Source: a virus
Strand: one strand, 5' to 3'
IMG/VR virus record: IMGVR_UViG_3300033553_000840
Span: 1-53,873 of that record
Length of the DNA stretch: 53,873 bases
Below, in pieces: positions 46,565 through 53,873 of this stretch. The position numbers and the translations under genes are program-made. The notes beneath the pieces were generated by a model, which saw nothing but the letters and a program-made list of their open reading frames with translations, did not search any database and was not told the origin of the DNA. Numbering within the stretch: position 1 is the first letter of the stretch; each line of letters starts with the position of its first letter.

Positions 46565-48586
46565 TTACATAGCCTCTTTCAGTTTTTCCGGTGGTGCTGC
46601 CAGCTTTTCTTTCTCAAACTTATCGAGCAGCCTTTTAATGACTTTTTCTTGGTCGGTGTCCTTGTTTCTCATACCTCTGCACTGGCGAACCTTTCCGCCG
46701 GCGATCTCCATGGTATAGAAAGGTGTGTCTGGTTCTTCTTTCTTCCGGATGAACAGGATGACACATTCTTTTCTGGCCATGCGTGAAATGTAGTTACTGA
46801 CACAATGGTGTAGTTCCTGGCCTTCTTTGACGAGTTGATCAGCTGATTCCGGTGCGGTGATAATGTACTTGGCGGTTTCCATGGCGTACTTCTCCATGAT
46901 CTGTGGGTACAGCTTTGCAATCTTCTTCTGCTCCCGTCGTTCCCTGGCGGCTTCTGCTTTTTTCCGTTTAACGTCCCAGCGTTTAAAGGTTGTGTCGTGG
47001 GCCTCTTCCAGGTTTCGCGGGAACAATATAAAGTGGTTCGATATGTCATATTTTAGTTTGCTGCAGACTTCTACATAGTCGGTCCAGTTCTGGAATGTTG
47101 TTTCTGTCTTCTCTTTACCATGGGTCTGCTTTTCGATGTAGTTCATAATCTTCACCAGGCCGGCGTGATGGGCTGCTATTTTCAGTATGTCTTCCTCACA
47201 CTGTGTCATGCTGGCCAGGCGCTTTATCTGTTCCGGGACAATCTTCATGCCATAGTGCTTCATGCGCCGGTAAAAGAGCAGTGCATCTCTGCCGCCATCT
47301 ATCTGTTTCAATAAACTTATTTCATCGTTTTTCAGTGAGGTAAACTTGTCTGGTGTGTAGCCAATGCCTCCGCGCTCCATGCAATCGGCAATGTAATAAC
47401 TCAGGCCTCTTTTCACCAGGTATTCCATTTCTCTGTGAATTACGTATACTGCTAAGTACTGATGGATATTAAAAGCAAATTCCGGACGGTGAATGGCGTA
47501 CTTTTCAAGGGCTGAATACTCAAATGGTGTACCATGGAGGGCTTCGCTGATTCCTTCCGGGTAAAGTATGGTTTTGTTGTCGATGTTTCTTTCATATAAT
47601 CCCCTGATGCTGTACTCGCACCATCTGACTTTTCCTGTATTCTTGAATGCCGCCCAATCATAAGTTTCGTATTCTGTGCCATTGTGAATGGTACGCCTTA
47701 TCTCATAGTGCTTTGTGTTGGAAGTGGCCAGTAGTATTCCCTTGTCACCTTTAAAGTCCCGGCATACGTTGAAGAGCCTGACCACAAACTCCGGTTTATC
47801 TTGTTTCTTTGTGGTGGTGGTTGGCAGCATGGGCTGGATCAGCGCCACGGTTCGCCATTCGCTCCACCTTCTGGCTCTCATTTTGCCGGCGGCCTTGTAG
47901 GTGATGGTGCTTTCACAGCTGGGGCAGGTACCGCTTTTATCGTGACGGGGTTCTGTAACAATCACGTCTTGACCGCACCAAGTACAGTGGCCATTCATTT
48001 GCTTCCTGCCTTTCCGGTAGTGGTACACGATGTACCGGCTGGATAATAGGGCCTGTTCTTCCACCCATGGTGTGAAATTCTCCGGGATGGGTGGCACCCG
48101 GTTCATCTGGGCATCGATGGCGTCTGTGATGGCTTTGTGTTTTATGGCCAGTCGTTGTTTCATGATGTCTTCCTGGAGCTTATCAATGGCTTTCAATGGT
48201 TCAGTGGAGCCGGTGAACTCTTCAAGCAGCTGTTGACTTTCAGCGTCAACTACTGCACATTTTCGGGTCCATTCCCAACTTGGGTATCCGGTGACCATGG
48301 ATGATATACTTCCTGTTTTCCATTTCCGATCTTTTATAGTCTGGGAAATGTAGTCTTTTTTGTTGAGGAAAACCCTGAATACTGGGTTTAGATACTCAGG
48401 CTGGTGATGAAGCAGGTTCTCTCTACTGTGAAAGTCCAGCTGCAGCACTTCTTTTTCCGGAGTGAACTGATGGTGCCATGCACAAACGAACCAATCAGGC
48501 TGTGGCGTTCTGATGGCCAACCTCACTAGGTCTTCTGTGGCTGGCCATACGGGTATCTGCCGGAGCTTTTTCTTGTTTAATTTCAT
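46565..48586 (-). CDS. PcfJ-like protein
   Basis: 673 residues. PcfJ domain features: zinc ribbon GHCTWCGQDVIVTEPRHDKS ... CPSCESTITYKAAGK, and near the C-terminus ADQLVKEGQELHHCVSNYIS then CVILFIRKKEEPDTPFYTMEI. The HHCVxxY motif is the PcfJ core. PcfJ comes from conjugative plasmid pCF10 and is widespread in phages; exact role unknown. It follows the PcfK-like gene with 4 bp between, as in pCF10-type elements. Confidence 0.85.
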   Translation of the reverse strand: MKLNKKKLRQIPVWPATEDLVRLAIRTPQPDWFVCAWHHQFTPEKEVLQLDFHSRENLLHHQPEYLNPVFRVFLNKKDYISQTIKDRKWKTGSISSMVTGYPSWEWTRKCAVVDAESQQLLEEFTGSTEPLKAIDKLQEDIMKQRLAIKHKAITDAIDAQMNRVPPIPENFTPWVEEQALLSSRYIVYHYRKGRKQMNGHCTWCGQDVIVTEPRHDKSGTCPSCESTITYKAAGKMRARRWSEWRTVALIQPMLPTTTTKKQDKPEFVVRLFNVCRDFKGDKGILLATSNTKHYEIRRTIHNGTEYETYDWAAFKNTGKVRWCEYSIRGLYERNIDNKTILYPEGISEALHGTPFEYSALEKYAIHRPEFAFNIHQYLAVYVIHREMEYLVKRGLSYYIADCMERGGIGYTPDKFTSLKNDEISLLKQIDGGRDALLFYRRMKHYGMKIVPEQIKRLASMTQCEEDILKIAAHHAGLVKIMNYIEKQTHGKEKTETTFQNWTDYVEVCSKLKYDISNHFILFPRNLEEAHDTTFKRWDVKRKKAEAARERREQKKIAKLYPQIMEKYAMETAKYIITAPESADQLVKEGQELHHCVSNYISRMARKECVILFIRKKEEPDTPFYTMEIAGGKVRQCRGMRNKDTDQEKVIKRLLDKFEKEKLAAPPEKLKEAM

Positions 48587-48590
48587 ATCA

Positions 48591-49052
48591 TCATCCCCCC
48601 ATCACTTCAAACAGTGACAGCTGGCCTTGTTTCTTCAGCTCTTCTTCTTTCTTCTTTCTTTCCTCTTCCTGGCGTTCAATGGCTTTCTGCTGCTTTTCAG
48701 CTTCTCTGCGGGCTTTTTCCTCTTCCGCTTTCTGCTCTGCTTCCTCTTTACGTTTCCGTTCCTCTTCCATGGCTTTCTGTTCCAGGGCAGCGTCGTCCAG
48801 TTGGTAGTAGTCGATGGCCATCTGGTATACGTCCTGGTCGGGGATCCAGCCGGAGCCAGTTACTCTTTTCTTGACCTCTTTCTCAACGTGGGCTATGCAT
48901 TTTGTCAGGGTTTTGTGTTCTTGCATCACCAGGGCGGCGAAGGCCTCGTCTGTGTCGGCCATGGTGATCAGGTGCTGGGCTATGGGTGCCACGGGCATGG
49001 TCTGGTTTTGCACATCTGTCTTTTCTGTTTTCAGCTTTTCGGCAGCGGTCAT
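48591..49052 (-). CDS. PcfK-like protein, Cas9 inhibitor AcrIIA9 family (phage B)
   Basis: 153 residues, near identical to 1-462 (differences such as MKTEKTSVQNP against LKTEKTDVQNQ). N-terminal PcfK core followed by a Lys/Glu coiled coil and GQLSLFEVMGG. Immediately upstream of the PcfJ-like gene. The family includes AcrIIA9, an inhibitor of type II-A Cas9; activity here is inferred from family only. Confidence 0.8.
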   Translation of the reverse strand: MTAAEKLKTEKTDVQNQTMPVAPIAQHLITMADTDEAFAALVMQEHKTLTKCIAHVEKEVKKRVTGSGWIPDQDVYQMAIDYYQLDDAALEQKAMEEERKRKEEAEQKAEEEKARREAEKQQKAIERQEEERKKKEEELKKQGQLSLFEVMGG

Positions 49053-49058
49053 TGTTCT

Positions 49059-49271
49059 TCACCTCTTTCTCTCTTTGTAAACCCTGGTTACGTCCAGTTC
49101 TTCCACGACGACTAAGGGCTTTGATCCTTCCTTTCTAAATTCCGGTGGTACTATTCGGGTCACTACATAATGTTTATGTACTTCCGTTTCTTCTGCATCG
49201 ATGTTGAGGATACTAAACTTGTCCGCTGGGTAGTCGTCCTCTAATGTGGTTTTACAGTAGACTTTCAGCAC
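49059..49271 (-). CDS. Conserved small phage protein (phage B copy)
   Basis: 70 residues, one substitution (Val for Met) from 469-681. In B its 5' end overlaps the gene 49265-49627, whereas in A it is preceded by the hydrolase gene, so the homologous block ends here. Unknown function, always next to PcfK. Confidence 0.75.
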   Translation of the reverse strand: MLKVYCKTTLEDDYPADKFSILNIDAEETEVHKHYVVTRIVPPEFRKEGSKPLVVVEELDVTRVYKERKR

Positions 49272-49627
49272 ATCATCAGCTCTTCCAGGGTGTTTTCTAT
49301 TTCTGCGGCTACTTTTTCATATCGTTTTTCGCCTATGCCCAGGTGCTGGTGGAGTGTGGACTTGATCTTTTTTATGGCTTTTATGGTACTTTCTTTGCCA
49401 TTTTCGTTAGTTTCTTGGGCGTTATTATTACTTTTGGGGCTGTTTTCGGTATGTGGCACGGCTCCAATATTTTTCATATGATCCAGCTGGTCTTCTGCTC
49501 CTGCCTGGTAGATTGATTGTAGAAACGCTTCCATTCGCTGTCGGTCCATTTTTTTAACTTCTTTGTAGATTTTTCTATTGAGCAGTTCTTTTTCCGCTGG
49601 CATTGGTTTGGCTGTCATTTTGTTCAT
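49265..49627 (-). CDS. Hypothetical helical protein
   Basis: 120 residues, ATG after AAGGAGG. KELLNRKIYKEVKKMDRQRM, FLQSIYQAGAEDQLDHMKNI, Asn/Ser-rich linker and HQHLGIGEKRYEKVAAEIEN. All helical. No relative in the visible part of phage A. Confidence 0.65.
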   Translation of the reverse strand: MNKMTAKPMPAEKELLNRKIYKEVKKMDRQRMEAFLQSIYQAGAEDQLDHMKNIGAVPHTENSPKSNNNAQETNENGKESTIKAIKKIKSTLHQHLGIGEKRYEKVAAEIENTLEELMMC

Positions 49628-49639
49628 GGATTGGCCTCC

Positions 49640-50233
49640 TTATGGTTGGATTGATTCGTAAAACGCTTTTGTCTTTTGCTGTTCCACTGCCTCATTTTCC
49701 ATTTTTTCAGCTGCCTGTTTTAGTTCCTTTAGCCATGGTTCTATAATCAGCTTTTGAAATGGATCTTTAACGGTTTGTTCTTTCAGTTTCATGAAGGCTA
49801 TGCGCATTTTCAGTGTTTGTTCATCTACCTTGGGCGTTTTATTTGCTTCTTCGAGTCGATTCTTTAGCAGGCGTGCTTGTCTCTTTAAAAATTCAATTTC
49901 TTCTTGCAGCTTTCGCGTGTCTTCTATGGCTTCAACTTCCTTTTGGGTCGGTTTTATAGGTTGTGCCGATGCTTGTGGTTTATAAGGTGCTGGCTGTTCT
50001 TTCTTTTCTCCCCTGTTGTGTATGTCTGTCTGCTTTGATCTAAACTTCTGGGCCTGCAGCCATTTTTCATAGTCGGTTCTGACTTTTGAATAGTAAAGGC
50101 CGGTGATCTGGCCTGGCCTCATATTCTTCTGCTTTGCAAAGGCTTCCATCTGGTCTGTGAGTGTTGTGTCTGCGTCTTTCGCTTTCATGTGTTCCAGTAA
50201 TTCTTCTGCCAATTTTTCTTTTGGATCTGTCAT
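49640..50233 (-). CDS. Hypothetical coiled-coil protein
   Basis: 197 residues. N-terminal helical domain (EELLEHMKAKDADTTLTDQM, FAKQKNMRPGQITGLYYSKV), Pro/Gln linker, long coiled coil (EIEFLKRQARLLKNRLEEAN) and acidic C-terminus. Could be a replication or structural accessory protein; absent from visible phage A. Confidence 0.65.
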   Translation of the reverse strand: MTDPKEKLAEELLEHMKAKDADTTLTDQMEAFAKQKNMRPGQITGLYYSKVRTDYEKWLQAQKFRSKQTDIHNRGEKKEQPAPYKPQASAQPIKPTQKEVEAIEDTRKLQEEIEFLKRQARLLKNRLEEANKTPKVDEQTLKMRIAFMKLKEQTVKDPFQKLIIEPWLKELKQAAEKMENEAVEQQKTKAFYESIQP

Positions 50234-50430
50234 TGGTCGTTCCTCCCTTTTTCTTCTTTGGTTATTTTAGGTATTTCCATATATATGTGCGCCGTGAGTA
50301 TGCCTATCATAAAGGCCCACCATGATTCATCCGGTGTAAAATATTTGTAAACTTGCGATAATAAAAGTCCAGCGGTAATAACCATTATTTGCAATTTCAG
50401 TTCTTTGTTTTTATCATTTCTTTTTTTCAC
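50230..50430 (-). CDS. Small membrane protein
   Basis: 66 residues from a GTG start after GGAAGGG. Basic N-terminus then a membrane segment (IMVITAGLLLSQVYKYF) and a second hydrophobic stretch (WWAFMIGILTAHIYMEI). Overlaps the downstream gene by 4 bp. Unknown function. Confidence 0.6.
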   Translation of the reverse strand: MKKRNDKNKELKLQIMVITAGLLLSQVYKYFTPDESWWAFMIGILTAHIYMEIPKITKEEKGRNDQ

Positions 50431-50450
50431 TTTTCCCTTCCTTTCATGAT

Positions 50451-51110
50451 CTACAGTGCAAACCTGTGATTACCTATATCGGTGATGGTGGTTCGTGTTC
50501 TGATCCAGTGGCCATGACTCACCACCTTGGGATTATAAAAAAATAGTGCTCCGTCAACTACCTGGTAGCCTTTTAATGCATCTGCCACCGCTTTCCTTGC
50601 TGATTCGTCTGGTTCCATCGAATAAATTGATCCGGTTCTAACAGGGCAAAACTGTCCTGGCTGTGTGATCACTCCGTTTATCGTGGATGGAAATGATTCA
50701 CTAGCCACTCTATTGATCACAACGTTGGCCACTGCCAACATTCCTTCGTAGTCTTCGCCGCGCGCTTCGGCTGTCACCAATTTTTCCAGTAACATGCGTT
50801 CTTCGTCGGTCACTGTAAGATCCGGGCGCATCTGATTAATTTTATCGAGTAGTCCGTTTACTTCTTGGATACGACGAAGAAGGGCCTCTTCCAGAATTTC
50901 CTTCTGGTACTGTAGGTTTTCAGCCTCCAGCTGTAATCGGGCAATTTCTTCGCGCTGGATATCCAACTTTTCTTTATAATCATTTTTTAGGGTTTGATTG
51001 ATGGCCAGAAAGATGGCCAGGGTGGTAAGAAGTATTAGAAAATATGGACCTGTTCCGTGCCACCAAGGGCGACGGGAATCTATAGGTGCTATTGATCTGT
51101 GCAAAGACAT
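50451..51110 (-). CDS. Membrane-anchored SleB-type cell wall hydrolase (phage B)
   Basis: 219 residues, ATG after AAAGGAGG. Same plan as 704-1360: RRPWWHGTGPYFLILLTTLA anchor, coiled coil, then LLEKLVTAEARGEDYEGMLA, GQFCPVRTG and HWIRTRTTITDIGNHRFAL. Compared with phage A it is clearly diverged, unlike the near-identical block left of it. Early-operon position is conserved. Confidence 0.8.
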   Translation of the reverse strand: MSLHRSIAPIDSRRPWWHGTGPYFLILLTTLAIFLAINQTLKNDYKEKLDIQREEIARLQLEAENLQYQKEILEEALLRRIQEVNGLLDKINQMRPDLTVTDEERMLLEKLVTAEARGEDYEGMLAVANVVINRVASESFPSTINGVITQPGQFCPVRTGSIYSMEPDESARKAVADALKGYQVVDGALFFYNPKVVSHGHWIRTRTTITDIGNHRFAL

Positions 51111-51140
51111 TTGTCGTGACCTCCTTTGTTGTGATATAAT
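51111..51140 (+). promoter_or_regulatory. Putative promoter opposing the early operon (phage B)
   Basis: TTGTCG (51111-51116), 18-bp spacer, TATAAT (51135-51140), extended by TGA. Same architecture and location as 1360-1389. Confidence 0.45.
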
Positions 51141-51145
51141 CAAGT

Positions 51146-51215
51146 TACTTAAATGTATTTTTCTTTTTTTATGGTCCCTGTCAGCGGCTACTGGCAGGGA
51201 TCATTCCGTTTCATC
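51146..51215 (+). ncRNA. Candidate short RNA with 12-bp hairpin (phage B)
   Basis: Hairpin 51173-51202: GGTCCCTGTCAG, loop CGGCTA, CTGGCAGGGATC. Two G-U pairs again favour the plus-strand RNA. Sequence differs from the phage A hairpin at several pairs, with compensating changes (for example C-G against T-A), while the 38-bp distance to TATAAT is kept. Confidence 0.35.
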
Positions 51216-51401
51216 CAACTTTTTCAGCATCTCCTTGTATTCTTTAATATTGCTCTTGTGATGAGTTGCTTCTGAACCGGTTACCTCTTCATAGTTCTTT
51301 GCCATTTCTTCCAATCTTTCAATTCGTTCCATAAGAGCAACCCTCACTAATATTTCTTCGTTCATGTCCATTTTGAGTACTTTATTATTTGTCCTGGTCA
51401 T
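51201..51401 (-). CDS. Small coiled-coil protein
   Basis: 66 residues, ATG after GGAGGGAGAACA. Helical: EEILVRVALMERIERLEEMA, KSNIKEYKEMLKKLDETE. Stop codon lies at the end of the hairpin 51173-51202, as for its counterpart 1450-1617 in phage A. Function unknown. Confidence 0.6.
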   Translation of the reverse strand: MTRTNNKVLKMDMNEEILVRVALMERIERLEEMAKNYEEVTGSEATHHKSNIKEYKEMLKKLDETE

Positions 51402-51463
51402 TGTTCTCCCTCCGCTTCGATGATCATGTCCTGCAACTCTTTGGCGTCCAGCGCCACTACCAT
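51398..51463 (-). CDS. 21-residue peptide, coupled
   Basis: ATG overlaps the upstream stop (ATGGTAG) and its stop overlaps the next start (ATGA). Product VVALDAKELQDMIIEAEGEQ. No ribosome site of its own, so only translational coupling supports it; it also carries the GGAGGGAG site of the next gene. Confidence 0.35.
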   Translation of the reverse strand: MVVALDAKELQDMIIEAEGEQ

Positions 51464-51657
51464 GGCATTAGACTGATGGATGCTTCGGCTGAATTGGTTG
51501 CTGATTCTATGATCTTGTTAATGTCTGCATTCGACGTGAATTGGTCTACCAGGCTGTCACCTTTGTACAAAAATACAACGTCTTCTTCTTCTCTTAGCTC
51601 AAACCCATATGGCAGTTCAAATGTTGGTGTAATCGACATACCTAGTTTCGTTGTCAT
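51457..51657 (-). CDS. Small beta/alpha hypothetical protein
   Basis: 66 residues from the ATG after TTAGGAGGATACACT. TKLGMSITPTFELPYGFELR then EEDVVFLYKGDSLVDQFTSN and a helical end. No known family; no relative in visible phage A. Confidence 0.6.
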   Translation of the reverse strand: MTTKLGMSITPTFELPYGFELREEEDVVFLYKGDSLVDQFTSNADINKIIESATNSAEASISLMPW

Positions 51658-51689
51658 AGTGTATCCTCCTAACATTCTGGTGATTATAT

Positions 51690-51887
51690 CTAATGTTTTT
51701 CCACACTTCTTTCAAGACTTTTATGCATCGATCTGCTTCTTAACTGCTCGTGCCGTAAATCAAACTCCAACTCCCATATTTTTTCTTTCTGTTCATTTAT
51801 GATTTTTCGTTGTCCCTCTGCATAACCTAGTGTGAAAATTATTATGAGGACGCAAAGTAGAACAATTAGCTGTAATATTTTATGCAT
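51690..51887 (-). CDS. Small membrane protein with coiled coil
   Basis: 65 residues, ATG after AGGAGGGGTGATTGT. N-terminal membrane segment (ILQLIVLLCVLIIIFTLGYA) followed by a charged coiled coil (INEQKEKIWELEFDLRHEQL). Occupies the same slot as the 26-residue peptide of phage A (1809-1889). Function unknown. Confidence 0.65.
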   Translation of the reverse strand: MHKILQLIVLLCVLIIIFTLGYAEGQRKIINEQKEKIWELEFDLRHEQLRSRSMHKSLERSVEKH

Positions 51888-51891
51888 ACAA

Positions 51892-52305
51892 TCACCCCTC
51901 CTGACTTCTGGGTCTTTTCTTTTTGAGAAGTATTTTTTCTAGTTCCTCATTGGTGTAATCTTTTCCTCGGCTCTCAGGCAGGTGAAACCCTGTTCTAGTA
52001 GCTTTGTGTCCCGGTTGTGATTGGGGTGTGTTTGCTGTGGGCGTGTAATTTTCATCCAGATAGTCTTCATAACCCGATGTCAAAAATGTTGAACCGTACT
52101 GAAAGGCCAGGGGAAATCCTGTTGATCGCTTTTGTTCTACTTCTGTTTTGTAGCGTCCAATTGCCCTGGCCATGTGGTCGTAACCTATTTTGTGTAGTTG
52201 TTTTTTTCTGTCGGTTTTGATTTTTCCTTTTCCCTTTTTCTCTGGGTAAATTTTCCATATTCGCTCGAAGGTTTCTTCATAATGCTTTAACTCTTTTTCT
52301 GCCAT
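51892..52305 (-). CDS. Replisome organizer-like phage protein (phage B)
   Basis: 137 residues, ATG after AGGAGGGAGACA. FERIWKIYPEKKGKGKIKTD, YDHMARAIGRYKTEVEQKRS, FPLAFQYGSTFLTSGYEDYL. Clear relative of 1849-2295. Resembles the C-terminal helicase-loading part of phage replication initiators; no origin-binding domain. Confidence 0.55.
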   Translation of the reverse strand: MAEKELKHYEETFERIWKIYPEKKGKGKIKTDRKKQLHKIGYDHMARAIGRYKTEVEQKRSTGFPLAFQYGSTFLTSGYEDYLDENYTPTANTPQSQPGHKATRTGFHLPESRGKDYTNEELEKILLKKKRPRSQEG

Positions 52306-52319
52306 TGTCTCCCTCCTGT

Positions 52320-52388
52320 TTACTTTCTTCCTTCTTCGTCTGTGATCATGGTTAGTTTTCCTATTTGCTTGTTCCTGGGCTCATTCAC
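52320..52388 (-). CDS. Truncated relative of the 2482-2703 protein
   Basis: GTG after AGGAGGACAGCGGATC, 22 codons (NEPRNKQIGKLTMITDEEGR). IGKLTMITD matches VGKLIMISD of the 73-residue phage A protein, after which the frame stops. Probably a decayed remnant with a working ribosome site. Confidence 0.4.
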   Translation of the reverse strand: MNEPRNKQIGKLTMITDEEGRK

Positions 52389-52899
52389 GATCCGCTGTCC
52401 TCCTGGCTTTCTGTATTCTGTTTTCCATGGTGCTACTTGTCAATCTGCCTATTTCTGCGAAGATCTTTAAAGCGTCTTCTGTACTTATCAAATTTGGTGT
52501 TGAATATGCAATTTTCAGTACTGGTGCTTTTGTGTAAAGGTCTGGTCTGCATATTGGACATGCGCACTCTTTCTGCTGTACACTTTCCTCTTGCTCTTTA
52601 ATTCTGGCTTCTTCCTCTTCCGTCAGGTCCTCTTCCTGCTGTCCCTCTTTCATTTTTTCTTGTTCTTCGATGTACTTTTCTATGGCCAGGTGGAATCTGT
52701 TACTATCTGGCATACTTTCATATCTTTTATCCAGGCTATCTGCTATTCTTTTTATGCTTACTACTGCATCTTCCAGTTCTTTTGATGTTGATTTATTCAT
52801 CCTTACAATTTCGTGCAACATTTCCTGAGTTTCGATTTGCTTTTTTTCTAGTTTTTCTAACCTTCTGCAGACATTGCGTCTTCTTTTTTGTTTTGGCAT
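52381..52899 (-). CDS. Coiled-coil hypothetical protein with zinc-like CxC site
   Basis: 172 residues from the ATG overlapping the upstream stop (TAATG). Basic start (PKQKRRRNVCRRLEKLEKKQ), long coiled coil, acidic segment (EEDLTEEEEARIKEQEESVQ), QKECACPICRPD and a C-terminal helical part (STEDALKIFAEIGRLTSSTM). Function unknown. Confidence 0.65.
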   Translation of the reverse strand: MPKQKRRRNVCRRLEKLEKKQIETQEMLHEIVRMNKSTSKELEDAVVSIKRIADSLDKRYESMPDSNRFHLAIEKYIEEQEKMKEGQQEEDLTEEEEARIKEQEESVQQKECACPICRPDLYTKAPVLKIAYSTPNLISTEDALKIFAEIGRLTSSTMENRIQKARRTADRE

Positions 52900-53117
52900 T
52901 ATACGGCCTCTCTTTCCTTCAGTTGGTTTCTTTTCTTGTGGTTTATCTGGACGATATCTTTTATAACCTCTTCCAGGCCCTTGCCGGTGATCAGCTTGCA
53001 ATGGTTATCAAGGGCCTGGTGTGTGCCTGTAATTTCTTCCTGTGGCTCCATTCTTTCTTCTTTCAATAATTCGCCGGTTTTTCTGCTGTAGGTTTTTCGC
53101 ATTATGCCAACCTGCAT
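52899..53117 (-). CDS. Small hypothetical early protein
   Basis: 72 residues from the ATG after AAAGGGTGAACGCC (GTG three codons upstream is an alternative). MRKTYSRKTGELLKEERMEP and KGLEEVIKDIVQINHKKRNQ, helical and charged. Directly follows the antirepressor gene. Function unknown. Confidence 0.6.
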   Translation of the reverse strand: MQVGIMRKTYSRKTGELLKEERMEPQEEITGTHQALDNHCKLITGKGLEEVIKDIVQINHKKRNQLKEREAV

Positions 53118-53132
53118 GGCGTTCACCCTTTC

Positions 53133-53873
53133 CTATACTGCTTCTACTTCATCCCGCTCGATCATGGGTAGAGTGTCATTTTCTTTTAAGAGGTTATACA
53201 GGAATAAGCGGCCTTTTTGAGTCCATTTGGTGTGCATTGTTACGTCTGGCCGGCCATCTGTCCTGGTAATGTCGATGGTTTCTGAGTGGGTGTAGCCTTT
53301 ACCATGATGTTTGCTGTATAGCAGCCATTGCCCTGATTGCTTATATTGCACTCCCAGTTGATGGAGCATTCGGTTCATGGCCGTTGCACTCATGCCGTAG
53401 TCTTTTGATATCTGTTGCATGGTCACTGTGCCTTTGCTTTTCAGAATTTTATCTGTGTAATCGGCTTTTGGCTTTAATTCGCCTATCACCTGGTGGGCTA
53501 CCGTGACTTGTTTTTCCAGTTCTTCCTGCCTTTTGGCCAGTTGATACAGAAATTGGCTGGTGATCTGTGGCGGCTGTTTTTCCATTTCTTCAATTTTCAT
53601 GATGAGTTTTCTTCTGGCCACTGCGTCGTACCTGGCTGCCAGCTGCAGGGCTCCTGCTTTTGTCAGAATGTAGCAGGGTTGAACTTTGTTTTGGTTGTTA
53701 GCATATGACGACGGCTGAAAAATTAGCTGTCCTCCCAGTTCTGCTTTTTTCAACTTTTCCATTTCATCCCTTATGTCAGCGAGAACATTCTTGTGCTCTT
53801 TTCCAAAGTGATGTGCTATCATTCTACTGTCTAGTTTCACTTCTCCGTTTTCTATTCTGATCAGTTCGTTCAT
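53133..53873 (-). CDS. Rha-domain antirepressor with KilA-C
   Basis: 246 residues starting exactly at the window edge. N-terminal Rha regulatory domain: GEVKLDSRMIAHHFGKEHKN, VLADIRDEMEKLKKAELGGQ, PCYILTKAGALQLAARYDAV. C-terminal KilAC/ANT domain: KGTVTMQQISKDYGMSATAM, LGVQYKQSGQWLLYSKHHGK. Related in plan to the phage A antirepressor but with a different N-terminus. Early regulator of phage B; CI and Cro would lie beyond the right edge. Confidence 0.9.
   Translation of the reverse strand: MNELIRIENGEVKLDSRMIAHHFGKEHKNVLADIRDEMEKLKKAELGGQLIFQPSSYANNQNKVQPCYILTKAGALQLAARYDAVARRKLIMKIEEMEKQPPQITSQFLYQLAKRQEELEKQVTVAHQVIGELKPKADYTDKILKSKGTVTMQQISKDYGMSATAMNRMLHQLGVQYKQSGQWLLYSKHHGKGYTHSETIDITRTDGRPDVTMHTKWTQKGRLFLYNLLKENDTLPMIERDEVEAV

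Noticed and set aside
1-53873. CRISPR array or spacer-repeat series
   Set aside because: No regularly spaced repeats found; the repeated decamer near 39 kb lies at gene boundaries with irregular spacing and no palindromic repeat unit.
1-53873. Single prophage with an internally duplicated early region
   Set aside because: The two early regions differ in gene content and antirepressor type, and an integrase/CI module separates the left one from a lysis cassette, which fits two phages better.

Overview
The window looks like the junction of two related temperate phages (prophages) lying in tandem, in the same orientation, in a Firmicutes chromosome, most likely a Clostridia member. This rests on strong AGGAGG ribosome binding sites, GTG/TTG starts, consensus sigma-A promoters, LLH-type holin, ArpU/RinA-type regulator, PcfJ/PcfK genes and serine integrase. 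No host gene is visible, so genus cannot be given. The two phages are called A (left, continues off the left edge) and B (right, continues off the right edge).

Phage A, 1 to about 11.9 kb. The early operon runs leftwards (5692 to 1): Cro-like repressor, small genes, XRE repressor, AntA/KilAC antirepressor, replisome-organizer-like protein, small proteins, a SleB-type hydrolase and a PcfK/AcrIIA9-family protein. A divergent rightward lysogeny operon (5872 to 12083) holds a LexA-like CI repressor, a cargo block (unknown protein, DEDDh exonuclease-BRCT protein, DUF4145 HEPN-like protein, unknown beta-rich protein, an abiF-type structured RNA plus Abi_2/AbiF HEPN protein) and a large serine integrase. 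Its reading frame runs through its own terminator, as expected if integration replaced the gene's 3' end.

Phage B, about 11.9 kb to the right edge, all on the minus strand, read from right to left. Early region (53873 to 46414): Rha/KilAC antirepressor, small proteins, replisome-organizer-like protein, SleB hydrolase, PcfK and PcfJ, partly collinear with A. Middle region (46409 to 36105): HUH replication protein beside a candidate origin, RecU, DUF4942 methyltransferase, DUF5131 protein, a dense run of very small (often zinc-binding) proteins, SSB, dUTPase and a RinA/ArpU late regulator. Late region (35885 to 12027): lambda-type head genes (Nu1-like and GpA terminase, portal, ClpP-type protease with nested scaffold, decoration protein, capsid E) followed by a P2-type contractile tail (sheath, tube, frameshifted chaperone, tape measure, gpX, gpD, gpU-SH3, gpV, gpW, gpJ, gpI), a receptor-binding tail protein and the lysis genes (M15 endolysin, LLH holin). 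B is thus predicted to be a myovirus.

The most striking system is a compact diversity-generating retroelement (DGR) at the distal end of the tail module: the 3' end of the tail protein gene (variable repeat, 15687-15794), a hairpin just past its stop codon, a 108-bp template repeat (15469-15576) and a reverse transcriptase gene (14224-15321). TR and VR differ at 14 positions, 12 of them adenines of the TR coding strand. The RNA downstream of TR can pair across the spacer to the RT ribosome binding site. Other notable points: a sequestered Shine-Dalgarno in the abiF RNA, a promoter-plus-hairpin element shared by both phages, a -1 frameshift site, an apparent ATA start codon and about 680-bp near-identical direct repeats between the two phages.
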